Below, piece by piece: positions 48,372-58,472 of a DNA stretch of 64,000 bases. Below the pieces are notes generated by a model, which searched no databases, was not told the DNA's origin, and was given only the letters and a program-made list of their open reading frames with translations. The translations under genes were made by a program, and so were the position numbers. The stretch's first letter is position 1. Each line of letters starts with the position of its first letter. Source of the stretch: Brasilonema sp. CT11 (lineage in GTDB: Bacteria > Cyanobacteriota > Cyanobacteriia > Cyanobacteriales > Nostocaceae); the NCBI RefSeq assembly GCF_017982655.1, contig NZ_JABXYX010000001.1, positions 124,001 through 188,000 on the forward strand. Direction: 5' to 3'.

Positions 48372-49079
48372 TTATGCTGTTGCAAGTTGTGGAGTAGGAC
48401 GCTTGCTGTTGCGAATACCCTCTATTGCCTCAGCATAATCCTTTGCCTTAAACACAGCTGAACCAGCTACGATCGCATTAGCCCCAGCTTCCAAAACTTG
48501 CCAGGTATTATTTGCTTTGAGTCCCCCATCCACTTCAATCCAAGGATCAAGACCACGTTCATCGCACATTTGACGTAGCTTACGGATTTTTGGCACAACT
48601 TCAGGAATAAAGCTTTGACCGCCAAAACCGGGGTTGACGCTCATGATCAACACCAAGTCACACAGTTCTATAACATACTCTATCAGTTCCAAAGGGCTAC
48701 CGGGGTTAAGAACCACTCCTGCTTTTGCGCCAGCTTCTTTGATTTGTCCCAACGTGCGGTGTAAGTGAGGAGAAGCATTATGTTCAGCATGAACATAGAT
48801 GTGATCTGCCCCTGCTTTCGCAAAATCTTCTACGTACTTTTCTGGCTCTACAATCATCAAGTGTACATCCAGAGGCTTTTGTGTCACTGGGCGAATCGCC
48901 TCCACAATCAGAGGGCCTATCGTAATATTAGGTACAAAGCGACCGTCCATTACATCGACATGAATCCAATCTGCGCCAGCCTGATCTACAGCACGTATTT
49001 CGTCTCCTAGACGACTAAAATCTGCTGATAGGATGGATGGAGCTATTACAATGGGCTTTTTAGATTGTGTTTGGGTCAT
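48372..49079 (-). CDS. rpe: Ribulose-phosphate 3-epimerase
   Basis: 235 residues, normal length. It interconverts ribulose 5-phosphate and xylulose 5-phosphate in the Calvin cycle and pentose phosphate pathway. Motifs: [33 protein letters not shown] with metal-binding His and Asp, DVHLMI, and the phosphate-binding [11 protein letters not shown] and EVDGGLKA...[12 protein letters not shown]. Complete TIM barrel. Single gene; the ATG at 49079 gives the usual cyanobacterial start. Confidence 0.97.
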   Translation of the reverse strand: MTQTQSKKPIVIAPSILSADFSRLGDEIRAVDQAGADWIHVDVMDGRFVPNITIGPLIVEAIRPVTQKPLDVHLMIVEPEKYVEDFAKAGADHIYVHAEHNASPHLHRTLGQIKEAGAKAGVVLNPGSPLELIEYVIELCDLVLIMSVNPGFGGQSFIPEVVPKIRKLRQMCDERGLDPWIEVDGGLKANNTWQVLEAGANAIVAGSAVFKAKDYAEAIEGIRNSKRPTPQLATA

Positions 49080-49240
49080 GGCTCGTGGGTTTTAAAGCGT
49101 CCTCATCTGTCAGTATTGTAACAAAACTTGAGCAAACGCTCATCTATCTGATCCCCACTTTTGCCTTCCTGGGGATTAATTAGTCGTTAGTAGTATTTTC
49201 TGACAACAAACAAATAACAACTCATGATTTCTAACTGACT

Positions 49241-50833
49241 ATGGCGAACAAACAAACTTGGATAATTTGGGGATTAGGTGCTTGCTGCTTGAGTGCGCCA
49301 GTACTTGCTGCTGTGGAATCTCCTTTTGGCACTAATGGTATTGATGCTCTAAGACTACACCAACTCCCATATAATTTAATCGGTCGCAAGATTGCCATTG
49401 GTCAGGTAGAGATTGGGCGTCCAGGTAGGTATGGGTTGGATAAAGCCGTCTCTAAAAATCGCTCAGTATCTATAGCAGGAGCATTCCTACGCAATGAACT
49501 TGCAAAGTCAAATAGCGGTGTTGACCCCCACGCCTACAATGTCGCTAGTATGATGGTCAGTACAGATAAAGCTTTTCCTGGAGTAGCTCCAGGAGCGCGA
49601 TTGTACTCATCTGCTGTGGGTTATGGAAAAAGCTTAGGTCAACCACAAGAGTGCTTATCTGCACAGCACATAGCACAACAAAATGGGGGAGATGTCCGCG
49701 CAATTAACTTTAGCTTTGGCGAACCTTTAAACCGTGACCCACGACCTCAGGCTGTTTTAGATGGCAACGCCTTACTCACCTTATGTATTGACTGGTCTAG
49801 TCGCGTCCACAATAGTCTCTACATAATTGCAGGCAATCAGGGAAAGGGCGGCATTCCTATACCTACAGACAATTATAACGGACTCAACGTAGCTTTTTCA
49901 TCCCGTCGAGGAGGGATTTATAATAAAGTTGACGTTTCTAATTTGGCGGCTGTTAGTGAAGGACTAGTGATGCGGCTTGCTGGAAAAGAGATGAATCTTG
50001 GTCCACGTCGTGCTATTGGTATAGTTGCTCCAGGGAATAACATCGGCTTGCGAAATGCAGATGGAAAGAAGAATAAAGTCACAGGGACAAGCTTTGCAGC
50101 GCCTCAAGTGACTGCTACAGTTGCTCTGTTGCAGGAGTTTGGTGATAAACAACTGCGCACAAAACAACCCAACTGGAGTATAGAATCTCGCAGACATGAA
50201 GTGATGAAAGCAGTACTGCTCAACTCAGCGGATAAAATTCAAGACAGTGGCGACGGTTTGCGCTTAGGAATGACGCGGACGCTCATCGATAAACAAAATA
50301 AAGACTGGTTGGCAACTGAAGCATATAAAGACCCAAAAATTCCTTTAGATTCCCAAATGGGAACTGGTCATTTGAATGCGTTTCGCGCTTACCAACAATT
50401 TAGCGCCGGTGAATGGAATCCAACACAAACTGTACCAGCTCTTGGTTGGGACTATCGCACAGTCAATGCAGAAGCATCTGTAGAATATAAGTTAGCAAAA
50501 CCCTTAAGGCAGGGGAGTTTTGTTTCTATCACCTTAACTTGGGATAGGTTAGTAGAGCTAAACGATAGGAATAAAAACGGTCAGTTTGACGCAGGAGAAT
50601 ATTTTCGCGATCGCGGCTTAAACAACCTCGATCTTTATCTGGTCAAAGCCGATGATCAAAATGGAAATGCTGACGCTGTCTGTTCCTCAATCAGTGAAGT
50701 TGACAGTGTTGAACATATTTTCTGCCCTGTTCCCGCAACTGGCAACTACAAAATCCGTGTTCAATTTCGCAAGAAAGTTAACGAAGCAACTCAGGCTTAC
50801 GCTTTAGCTTGGTGGAGTGTACCCGTCAGGTAG
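49241..50833 (+). CDS. S8-type (subtilase) peptidase with Glu at the usual Asp position
   Basis: 530 residues. Signal peptide (residues 1-24, ending VLAAVES). Subtilase core: His97 in DPHAYNVASMM, oxyanion Asn199 in IIAGNQGKGG, and Ser284 in GTSFAAPQV. The position expected to hold the catalytic Asp reads IGQVEIGRPG, with Glu57. Residues 400-530 form a beta-rich C-terminal domain with a calcium-loop-like DRNKNGQFDAGEYF, resembling a P-domain-like or dockerin-like EF site. It is probably periplasmic or secreted. The serpin gene follows 191 bp later in the same direction. Confidence 0.85.
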   Translation: MANKQTWIIWGLGACCLSAPVLAAVESPFGTNGIDALRLHQLPYNLIGRKIAIGQVEIGRPGRYGLDKAVSKNRSVSIAGAFLRNELAKSNSGVDPHAYNVASMMVSTDKAFPGVAPGARLYSSAVGYGKSLGQPQECLSAQHIAQQNGGDVRAINFSFGEPLNRDPRPQAVLDGNALLTLCIDWSSRVHNSLYIIAGNQGKGGIPIPTDNYNGLNVAFSSRRGGIYNKVDVSNLAAVSEGLVMRLAGKEMNLGPRRAIGIVAPGNNIGLRNADGKKNKVTGTSFAAPQVTATVALLQEFGDKQLRTKQPNWSIESRRHEVMKAVLLNSADKIQDSGDGLRLGMTRTLIDKQNKDWLATEAYKDPKIPLDSQMGTGHLNAFRAYQQFSAGEWNPTQTVPALGWDYRTVNAEASVEYKLAKPLRQGSFVSITLTWDRLVELNDRNKNGQFDAGEYFRDRGLNNLDLYLVKADDQNGNADAVCSSISEVDSVEHIFCPVPATGNYKIRVQFRKKVNEATQAYALAWWSVPVR

Positions 50834-51024
50834 CAAGTTGGGCTACAAACAGTGATCAGAAATCAAAGCTAAGAACTAATACTTATTGACTAATTAGCCA
50901 AATTAGTCATCACGAAAAAACCTCAAACTGTACAATCACTGTTGCCAAAACTGTAACGGGTCAGATATCACCTCACACCAGATGCGATAGTCAAAATAAA
51001 GACTCTGGCGAGAATGGTGGTAAA

Positions 51025-52353
51025 ATGAAGCAGAAATTTAGCAATGCTGGGGAAAATTTCTTACAAAGACGTTATGGAGTTCGTTTAGGCAGACGTTACG
51101 TTTTGGCGGCTGCTAGCGTTGTCCTAATGGGTGTTATAGGATACTCTCAAGTTAATAGTAGCACGAGTGCATTTGCCCAGTCGGGTTCACCTCGCTCAGA
51201 ATCTCCAGTATCGAACCCAGCATTAAATCCTGATAGTAAACTTATTACTGCCAACACAAAGTTTGGCTTCAAACTGTTTTCAGAAGTTTTGAAAAACGAT
51301 AGTGGCAAGAACATTTTTGTTTCACCTTCTAGTGTGGCGATCGCCCTTGCCATGACCTACAATGGCGCGAGTGGCAGCACAAAAGAAGCAATGGCTAAAG
51401 CACTGGAGTTTAAGGAGTTGAACTTAGAACAAATTAATTCCTCTAACGCGGTGTTAAGAAAATTATTAGAAAACCCAGATCCAAAGGTGCAGCTGACAAT
51501 TGCTAATTCGCTTTGGGGAAACAAAAAAGCTAGCTTTCAACCAGATTTTCTGCAACGAAATAGAGATTTTTACACAGCTAAAATTGCCAGTCTTAACTTC
51601 ACAGATGCAAGTTCTTTGAACGTGATTAATGACTGGGTTAATCAGAAGACAAGCGGTAAAATCAATAATATCGTTGAAAAAATACAACCTGACCAAGTTC
51701 TATTTCTTATCAACGCTATCTATTTTAAAGGTAGCTGGACAAATGAATTTGATAAACAGCAAACAGCAGAATATCCTTTTTATCTCCAGTCAGGTGAACA
51801 CAAACAACACCCAATGATGTCACAATCAGGTGAGTATAGATACTTTGAAAATCAACAATTTCAGGCAGTTAGCTTACCGTATGGGAAAGATGCTAAAATT
51901 AGCTTTTATATTTTCTTGCCCAAACAAAACTCTAATCTACAAAGTTTTTATCAAAACCTAAATGCAGAGAATTGGGAAAATTGGATGGCTCAGTTTAGCA
52001 AACAACAGGGGTCTATTCGCTTACCCCGTTTTAAGATGGACTATGACGTAACGCTGAAAAACCCTCTCACAGCCATAGGTATGGGTGAAGCTTTCAGCGA
52101 TCAGGCAAATTTTTCTGCGATGGGTAAGGATTTAAAAATAAGCGAAGTCAAGCATAAAACTTTTGTTGAAGTCAATGAGGAAGGTACAGAAGCTGCTGCT
52201 GCTACTTCTGTGGAAATCATGCCAGTAAGAGCGGTAAAGCCATCAAAAGAGCCATTCCGAATGATTGTTGAGCGTCCCTTCTTCTGTGCGATTCGGGATA
52301 ATCAAACAGGAAGCGTATTGTTTATGGGTTCCATTGTGGAGCCACAGTCTTAG
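51025..52353 (+). CDS. Serpin-family protease inhibitor, exported
   Basis: 442 residues. N-terminal signal with twin Arg (GRRYVLAAASVVLMGVIGYS, cleavage near AFAQ), so export, perhaps by Tat. Serpin fold blocks: NIFVSPSSVAIALAMTYNGASG, LLINAIYFKG-type FLINAIYFKGSW, and the C-terminal PFFCAIRDNQTGSVLFMGSI. The hinge EEGTEAAAATS near residue 385 is of the inhibitory type. Counting from the hinge, P1 is Val or the next Arg in MPVRAV, and the loop looks about two residues short, so target class is uncertain. Placement behind a subtilase suggests control of that enzyme. Its 3' end overlaps the convergent AI-2E gene by 32 bp. Confidence 0.93.
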   Translation: MKQKFSNAGENFLQRRYGVRLGRRYVLAAASVVLMGVIGYSQVNSSTSAFAQSGSPRSESPVSNPALNPDSKLITANTKFGFKLFSEVLKNDSGKNIFVSPSSVAIALAMTYNGASGSTKEAMAKALEFKELNLEQINSSNAVLRKLLENPDPKVQLTIANSLWGNKKASFQPDFLQRNRDFYTAKIASLNFTDASSLNVINDWVNQKTSGKINNIVEKIQPDQVLFLINAIYFKGSWTNEFDKQQTAEYPFYLQSGEHKQHPMMSQSGEYRYFENQQFQAVSLPYGKDAKISFYIFLPKQNSNLQSFYQNLNAENWENWMAQFSKQQGSIRLPRFKMDYDVTLKNPLTAIGMGEAFSDQANFSAMGKDLKISEVKHKTFVEVNEEGTEAAAATSVEIMPVRAVKPSKEPFRMIVERPFFCAIRDNQTGSVLFMGSIVEPQS

Positions 52354-53644
52354 AAGGATTTGTCCCAGGATGATTTGTTTGAGCAGTTGAAGGCGATACT
52401 TCAACTGAAACGGGTGCAGCTACCTCAGTAGAATGAGCCTTTGAATCTGCAGTTATACCATCCCCTGCAGTCTCATCATTTTCCGTATTGCTAGATTCTG
52501 AACTTCCTTGAGGAAGTACTTCTACATTACTGCCACTGGATACAGAAGAGTAAGGACGTATAGCGCTTAAAACTGTTTTGAGTACAACAGCGCTGGGTAC
52601 CGCTACGATCACACCCAAAAGTCCACCAATTCTTGCGCCTGTCAAAACTGAAATAAGCACCCAAACAGGGTTTAAACCCGTAAAACTCCCTAAAATTCTC
52701 GGAGCAATAAAGTTTTCCAGAATTTGCTGAACAATAAGTGCAGCAGCCAATACCCTTGCGCCCATCCAAAAGTCTTGTAGTGCCACTATCAAAGTCGTTA
52801 GAGCAATACCTACAGAACCACCAAATGGCACAAGTGCCATGATACCAATGGTCAAACCAAATAGTAAGCCAAATGGAACTTTCAGCCACAAAAAGATGGG
52901 AATCAGGGCTGATGCCATACAGGTGGATGAAATTAACTGACTAATGAAAAAATTTTGAAAGCTCAGGCGTACTGTATTTGAAAAAGCCTCACGGAATTTA
53001 ACAGGTAGCCAATATATTAAACTTGCCCACAGTTCATCTCCATGCTGTAGGAGATAAAAAGTTAATACCATTGTCAAGATAAAGTCAAGCAGGCTTGTGA
53101 CTGTTACAACAGCCAAATTTAAAACTTGTCCAGCGATCGCCTGCAATTGTCCCTTGACACGATCGTTAATTTGTGACACTAAAGCATCAAGGTTGATGGG
53201 TAAACCAAAACTATCTGCTTTCTCGTTCAGCATCATCAACTGAGATCGCCCAGAATCTATTAACTCTGGTATACGCGCCACCAGTTGTTGAGCCTGAGTC
53301 AGAGCAAGCGGGACAAGGGTAACACCCAACGCCAGTAAAACTGACAAAGCGAGTAGAAAGACTAAAATAGCAACTTGCTCTCGCTTAGCACCTTGGCGCT
53401 GCATCCAGCTAACTGGGTAATTTAGCAGAAATGCTAGCACTGCCGCTCCGACTAAAATAACAATTAGGGAGTGAAAGTAATGAAAAATTGCGCTAATCGC
53501 CCAACCATTAAGCACTAGCAGTGGAGCGAATAGAGTTATTGTCAAGAATCGTGCTACGGGTGTAAGTGTTTCCCACCAGTTTAAAAGCTTGCGTGTCTGC
53601 ATCTGCCAATTGTTGGATACAACTAAATAAAATTCTTCTATCAA
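52322..53644 (-). CDS. AI-2E family transporter (PerM/YdiK-like)
   Basis: 440 residues with about eight membrane helices and the family's central amphipathic region; the conserved second half FILTMVLTFYLLQHGDELW, IGIMALVPFGGSVGIAL and ILVQ-type IVQQILENFIAPRILGS is clear. Residues 375-440 are a Ser/Thr/Glu-rich cytoplasmic tail specific to cyanobacterial members. Substrates are unproven: some members move autoinducer-2, others ions. The stop lies 32 bp inside the convergent serpin gene. ATG 53644 is the annotated start; Met15 (MQTRKLL) is possible. Confidence 0.9.
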   Translation of the reverse strand: MIEEFYLVVSNNWQMQTRKLLNWWETLTPVARFLTITLFAPLLVLNGWAISAIFHYFHSLIVILVGAAVLAFLLNYPVSWMQRQGAKREQVAILVFLLALSVLLALGVTLVPLALTQAQQLVARIPELIDSGRSQLMMLNEKADSFGLPINLDALVSQINDRVKGQLQAIAGQVLNLAVVTVTSLLDFILTMVLTFYLLQHGDELWASLIYWLPVKFREAFSNTVRLSFQNFFISQLISSTCMASALIPIFLWLKVPFGLLFGLTIGIMALVPFGGSVGIALTTLIVALQDFWMGARVLAAALIVQQILENFIAPRILGSFTGLNPVWVLISVLTGARIGGLLGVIVAVPSAVVLKTVLSAIRPYSSVSSGSNVEVLPQGSSESSNTENDETAGDGITADSKAHSTEVAAPVSVEVSPSTAQTNHPGTNPSKTVAPQWNP

Positions 53645-54388
53645 CCTTATTATCTCTGACTACATCATTATGATTCATCCCTCTTATTTCGGATTGCACT
53701 CAGCAATCATCAAAATTCTTGAATCATCTGACAATTCTCACCATCCTCAAGACTCGCCCACCTCTGGTGGACAGGTGCTCATCTACCTGATTCCGGTCAC
53801 AGACTTTTTCTCCTCACTATGCACACTCTACCATCATCAGCAAAGCCGGGAACAAGTTCGAGTTACTTATCTGTCAATAACTTTGGTATTCCTGGCTTTT
53901 GGGTTACTTTTTACTAGCAACTGGGGCGGCAACTTCAAAGTTTTTAATATTGCATCTACTTATCGTTCATAACTTTCTCACATCTGGGTACTTTTTGATT
54001 AATATCTGGTTAATTGTTCCTTTAGTTAAGAGCAGATTAAACCGATTGCCACGCCCGTGAGTCGTTTTGTCGAAACAGCGCTTGACAAATATCTGTCAGA
54101 ATTCTTTAGTAATCAAAAAACTTAACAGTGTTTTTACTTAATTTACTAAAAAATATGCATTTTATTATTAACAGGTCTAGTCAAATCTCTTTTGAGATTG
54201 TCATACTTCAAAGAAAACCTCTCCGGATTTCTTAAAAAATAGGAGAATTACTCCAATAAGTGTTGTGGAGCATACTGAAGTGTAAAATTTATCATTATTA
54301 ATCTAAGAGTTAGGTATCATGGGTTAATTTGTCTGTTTCCATAGCAACAGATTCTCCAGATTTTATTCAGATAAGTGTGAGGAGTAGC
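53645..54388. other. Intergenic region between AI-2E and LCP genes
   Basis: About 740 bp between divergent genes, A/T-rich in its second half. An ORF at 53670-53972 could encode 100 residues with one hydrophobic stretch but has no recognisable motif or ribosome site. Ribosome site GTGAGGAG precedes the GTG start of the LCP gene. Confidence 0.45.
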
Positions 54389-55801
54389 GTGACTATTCAA
54401 AGAACTTCGGCGCAAGACGACTATTCTACAGATACTAGCAACTCAAGTGATAAAAATGCCAACACTGACAAATCTGGACGTTGGCTGTGGTTTTGGGTTG
54501 CTATGAGCGGGATTGCAATGGTATCAGCAACAGCAGGAGCACTGTTAGCAGTTTCTTTAACAGGTACTCCTTTAATGCAAACTTCTTTAAGCCCAGATGA
54601 AGCAGCGGTGTTTGATAGCGATCGCATTGCTGGAGATGGACTGAAATTTTCACAATTAACTCGCCCCGTGAATATTTTAATCATGGGGATGAGCGTACTT
54701 CCTCCTGATGTGCGAAATCCTCCCGCTGAAACCAAAAATCTGAGATATCTGCCCCAAGTCAACTCTTTTGATGGTCTTGCTGACGTTATGCTCTTGACCA
54801 AATTTGATCCAGAGCACAAAAAAGTGATGATGCTGTCTATTCCCAGAGATACTCGGACACAAATAGGTGGGCATGGTATAAAAAAAATTAATTCCGCAAA
54901 TGTGATTGGTGGACCTGCTTTAACCGCCAAAACTGTGAGTAGCTTGTTAGGTGATGTAGGAATTGACCGCTATATGCGGATTAATGTGTTGGGAGTTGCT
55001 AAGCTTATTGATGCTTTGGGTGGAGTTACAGTCTACGTACCCAAGGATATGAAATATCAAGATGACTCTCAGCACTTATATATCAATTTAAAGAAAGGAA
55101 AACAGCATCTCAATGGCGATCAGGCACTGCAACTTCTGCGCTTCCGACATGATGAAAATGGCGACATTGGTCGGATTCAGCGGCAGCAAATGGTCATGCG
55201 AGCACTGATGGATCAATCTGTCAACCCAAGAACCGTAGCTCAATTGCCCAAAGTTCTTAACGTCGTCAAAGAACACATTGATACTAACTTGACACTTGAG
55301 GAGCTATTAGCACTAATTGGTTTTGGAGTCAGAACAAATCGCTCCGATATGCAAATGTTAATGCTACCTGGCCAGTTCGGTCAACAAAAGGGGGGCTACT
55401 GGATTCCAGATAGGCAGCGCATTCATAGCATGATGGCTCAGTACTTTGATGTGCAACAAACAGATTCTGTATCTGGTGTAGTAAATCCAGGATCTTTGCG
55501 AGTCGCAATTCAAAACAGCACGGGTAACGATAAAGCTAATCTCCAAACATTGATTAAAGCTTTGCAAAAACTTGGCTATACCAACGTTTATGTAGCCAAA
55601 AGCTGGGGTGAACCTCTAGAAGTGACTCATATTGTTGCCCAACAAGGAGACGGTAACACGGCCGAATCAATTCGCAACACTTTAGGGTTTGGAGAAGTGC
55701 GGGTAGAAAGCACCGGTAATCTTGGTTCTGATATTAGTATCCAAGTGGGTAAGGACTGGTTGCGGCAAACACAAATCAATCAGAACCCTGTTCAACCATA
55801 A
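54389..55801 (+). CDS. LCP (LytR-CpsA-Psr) family glycopolymer transferase with LytR_C domain
   Basis: 470 residues from the GTG at 54389, preferred over the TTG at 54329 because GAGGAG stands upstream. One membrane segment (residues 32-57), then the LCP domain: NILIMGMSV, DVMLLTKFDPEHKKVMMLSI, PRDTRTQI with the catalytic Arg/Asp, KINSANVIGG, ALGGVTVYV and LLRFRHDENGDIGRIQRQQ. C-terminal LytR_C domain at about 375-455 (LRVAIQNSTGNDKANLQTL). LCP enzymes move lipid-linked glycopolymers onto peptidoglycan. A hairpin separates it from the convergent hydrolase gene. Confidence 0.93.
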   Translation: MTIQRTSAQDDYSTDTSNSSDKNANTDKSGRWLWFWVAMSGIAMVSATAGALLAVSLTGTPLMQTSLSPDEAAVFDSDRIAGDGLKFSQLTRPVNILIMGMSVLPPDVRNPPAETKNLRYLPQVNSFDGLADVMLLTKFDPEHKKVMMLSIPRDTRTQIGGHGIKKINSANVIGGPALTAKTVSSLLGDVGIDRYMRINVLGVAKLIDALGGVTVYVPKDMKYQDDSQHLYINLKKGKQHLNGDQALQLLRFRHDENGDIGRIQRQQMVMRALMDQSVNPRTVAQLPKVLNVVKEHIDTNLTLEELLALIGFGVRTNRSDMQMLMLPGQFGQQKGGYWIPDRQRIHSMMAQYFDVQQTDSVSGVVNPGSLRVAIQNSTGNDKANLQTLIKALQKLGYTNVYVAKSWGEPLEVTHIVAQQGDGNTAESIRNTLGFGEVRVESTGNLGSDISIQVGKDWLRQTQINQNPVQP

Positions 55802-55816
55802 CAAGATAAATTAACA

Positions 55817-55866
55817 CTTCCCCAACTGCATGAATTTGGCTTTGTTGATTTATGCAGAAAATTCGG
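55817..55866. terminator. Two-way hairpin between convergent LCP and hydrolase genes
   Basis: 10-bp stem CTGCATGAAT (55826-55835) with ATTTATGCAG (55848-55857), one G-U pair, extended by CCCC (55820-55823) and GGGG (55864-55867) across unequal spacers. Flanked by A/T on both sides. Confidence 0.6.
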
Positions 55867-55877
55867 GGATTCTGATG

Positions 55878-56777
55878 TTATCGTGTTAGCTTGAAAATCC
55901 AATCCTGTATAATTGGATTTACCACCTCAGGAGCTTCATCCTGAGGACAATGTCCAATGCCTTCTAGAGGAAAAAACTTCTGCACTTGCGCAAAATTGGC
56001 TAACTCTCTACCTAACTCGACAGGTTCCCACGGATCTGCTGTTCCCCACAAGATAATCGCAGGACAGGGCAGTTGAGGTAAAAGATCTTCTGGTAATGGA
56101 CCAGAGGAATAAGAGGTAAAGGCGAGGAAAACAGCAACAGCTCCGGGATCGCGGGCAGGTGTTGTCAGTATATCTACTAACTCCTCTGTAACTGCTTCTG
56201 AATTAGCATAAGCTTGCAAGAGAATTTTCCGCACTGTTTTGGGTTTAGCGACTTGATTAAAAAAGAAGTCACCAATTAATTTGACAGATAGTACACGTTG
56301 GAGTATTGGCGCTCCAAAACGGCGATGCCACGGTAAAGTTGCCCGCTTACGATCATGCAACAGTCGTAAGGAACAGTTAAGTAACGCAACTCCCAAGGCG
56401 ACTTCAGTGTAACTCACCGCCGCTTGCATTACCACAATACAGCCGATGGAGTTAGCAACGAAAAAAGCTGGCTCACCCACGATCTCACGGCAAAAATCTG
56501 CGACTTGCTGTCCCCAAGTTTCAATTGTGTAAGCTATTTTTTCATTTGGCTTTGGTTTAGCGGAAGCACCAAAGCCAATCAAATCAATGGCATAGACACG
56601 ACAGTGTTCTGCCAGCACAGGGATATTTTTCCGCCAGTGCCACCAAGAAGCACCAAAGCCATGGACGAGGATAACAGCAGGTCCAGTGGTTCCTTGGGTT
56701 TGGTAGCAAATGGGAAAACCTTGCCAAATCCACGTTTTTGTTGAAGTAAATGCTGGAGTGGAAGCAGAGGTGGTCAT
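55878..56777 (-). CDS. Alpha/beta-fold hydrolase
   Basis: 299 residues from the ATG at 56777 (the frame opens 28 codons earlier, without support). Motifs: VILVHGFGASWWHWRKNIP oxyanion loop, DLIGFGASAKP, nucleophile Ser in FVANSIGCIV, acid in ILWGTADPWEPVE, and catalytic His in GIGHCPQDEAPE. This close-knit cyanobacterial and plant group is often annotated as pheophytinase-like or haloalkane-dehalogenase-like; the substrate cannot be told from sequence. Single gene, convergent with the LCP gene. Confidence 0.88.
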   Translation of the reverse strand: MTTSASTPAFTSTKTWIWQGFPICYQTQGTTGPAVILVHGFGASWWHWRKNIPVLAEHCRVYAIDLIGFGASAKPKPNEKIAYTIETWGQQVADFCREIVGEPAFFVANSIGCIVVMQAAVSYTEVALGVALLNCSLRLLHDRKRATLPWHRRFGAPILQRVLSVKLIGDFFFNQVAKPKTVRKILLQAYANSEAVTEELVDILTTPARDPGAVAVFLAFTSYSSGPLPEDLLPQLPCPAIILWGTADPWEPVELGRELANFAQVQKFFPLEGIGHCPQDEAPEVVNPIIQDWIFKLTR

Positions 56778-57208
56778 GACAGATGAATAATTAGTACAAG
56801 GAGTAAAGATGCACCTGCAGACTACAGGTACGACTGTTTTTATTGTTGCAGTACTTAACAATGATTAGCCCAAGGTGCCAAGCGTTGGGCATGAGAAATA
56901 TGGTTATAACTCGCCGATACGCATCAAGGACAAACAAGATGATAACTTGTAAAACACTGAAGGTGCCAAACAGAATTATTAACAAGCGTGCGATACGCAC
57001 AAGTTAAAGCAAGCGGGCTTATCGCACGCAGTGCAGTGCGTGGTAAACTTTGCCCAATCATCTGTTTATTGCAAGGTCAAGAAATTCATCCCAAAGAGAC
57101 TGAATGAATTTATACTTATTTGGTAATGAAAAACTAGAGACAGAATGCCACTGTATTGCTATCTTAAATTGGAGGTAATAACAAATTTTTGATCAAGCGC
57201 GTAACTTC
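56778..57208. other. Intergenic region upstream of pyrH
   Basis: About 430 bp with a few inverted repeats (CGATACGCATC and GCGTGCGATACGCAC; CGCACGCAGTGCAGTGCG near 57025). A purine-rich site TTGGAGGTAATAAC at 57170 lies about 25 bp before the pyrH ATG. No gene found. Confidence 0.45.
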
Positions 57209-57937
57209 ATGGGAACACATTACCGAAGGGTTTTACTTAAAGTTAGTGGTGAAGCCCTCATGGGCAATTTGGGTTATGGAATTGATCCAGAAGTGGTCAA
57301 GGAAATAGCCGAAGAAGTAGCAGAGGTAGTGTCAACAGGCGTTCAGACTGCCATCGTCGTTGGAGGCGGAAATATTTTTCGTGGCGTTAAAGCGGCGTCG
57401 GCGGGAATGGATCGAGCAACCGCTGACTACATCGGGATGATTGCTACGGTAATGAATGCCATGACATTACAAGATTCACTAGAACGAATCGGGGTACAGA
57501 CGCGGGTGCAAACCGCAATCTCTATGCAAGAAGTCGCTGAACCGTATATTCGTCGTCGTGCCATTCGTCATTTAGAAAAAGGGCGGGTGGTTATTTTTGG
57601 TGCTGGTTCTGGAAATCCCTTCTTCACCACCGATACCACCGCAGCATTAAGAGCAGCAGAAATAGAAGCTGAAGTGATTTTTAAAGCTACCAAGGTAGAT
57701 GGCGTTTATGATGCTGATCCTCATATATACCCCGACGCCAAACGTTACAATACCTTGACATATGGACACGTTTTGGCAAAAGATTTACGAGTAATGGACA
57801 GTACCGCGATAGCCTTGTGTAAGGAAAACAATATCCCTATTCTTATATTTGACTTAACTGTGCGTGGTAATATCCATCGAGCAGTCATGGGAGAGTCCAT
57901 CGGCACCCTTGTGGGAGGTTCTTGTGAAATTAGCTGA
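57209..57937 (+). CDS. pyrH: Uridylate kinase
   Basis: 242 residues, normal for bacterial UMP kinase of the amino-acid-kinase fold: [13 protein letters not shown] at the start, [43 protein letters not shown], and [13 protein letters not shown]. It makes UDP from UMP. Its last 14 bp overlap the start of frr, so the pair is translationally coupled, as is usual. Confidence 0.97.
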   Translation: MGTHYRRVLLKVSGEALMGNLGYGIDPEVVKEIAEEVAEVVSTGVQTAIVVGGGNIFRGVKAASAGMDRATADYIGMIATVMNAMTLQDSLERIGVQTRVQTAISMQEVAEPYIRRRAIRHLEKGRVVIFGAGSGNPFFTTDTTAALRAAEIEAEVIFKATKVDGVYDADPHIYPDAKRYNTLTYGHVLAKDLRVMDSTAIALCKENNIPILIFDLTVRGNIHRAVMGESIGTLVGGSCEIS

Positions 57938-58472
57938 AGCTGAGAGTACAATGCAAAAAACCGTAGAGTCAACTCAACGGTCTTTTAATACAATTCGTAC
58001 TGGTCGCGCAAACGCGAGTTTATTAGATAAGATCACCGTAGATTATTACGGTTCGCCAACGCCCTTAAAATCACTGGCAAACATTAGTACGCCAGATTCC
58101 ACAACAATTCTGATTCAGCCTTACGATCGCAATACCTTAAATTTGATTGAAAAGGCAATATCTATGTCGGATGTGGGTTTAACCCCCAGCAATGATGGTT
58201 CCCTAATTCGGCTCAACATTCCACCTTTGACGAGCGATCGCCGTAAAGAATTAGTCAAAATCGCCGCCAAGTATGCCGAAGAAGGGCGCGTTGCTATTCG
58301 CAATATCCGCCGCGACGCCTTAGATACAGTTCGCAAACTAGAAAAAAGCGCCGAAGTTTCTGAGGATGAGTCACGTGATCAGCAGGACAAACTGCAAAAA
58401 TTGACAAACAAGTACACCGCCAAAATAGACGAGTTACTGGCAGAAAAAGAAAAAGACATCACAACTGTCTAG
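57924..58472 (+). CDS. frr: Ribosome recycling factor
   Basis: 182 residues from the GTG at 57924, preceded by GGGAGG inside pyrH. Typical blocks: [68 protein letters not shown] and the C-terminal helical region. It splits post-termination ribosomes with EF-G. Normal length; no odd residue. Confidence 0.97.
   Translation: MKLAEAESTMQKTVESTQRSFNTIRTGRANASLLDKITVDYYGSPTPLKSLANISTPDSTTILIQPYDRNTLNLIEKAISMSDVGLTPSNDGSLIRLNIPPLTSDRRKELVKIAAKYAEEGRVAIRNIRRDALDTVRKLEKSAEVSEDESRDQQDKLQKLTNKYTAKIDELLAEKEKDITTV

Noticed and set aside
53670-53972. Possible 100-residue gene between the AI-2E and LCP genes
   Set aside because: No homology seen, composition like the spacer, no ribosome site; the single hydrophobic stretch is not enough.
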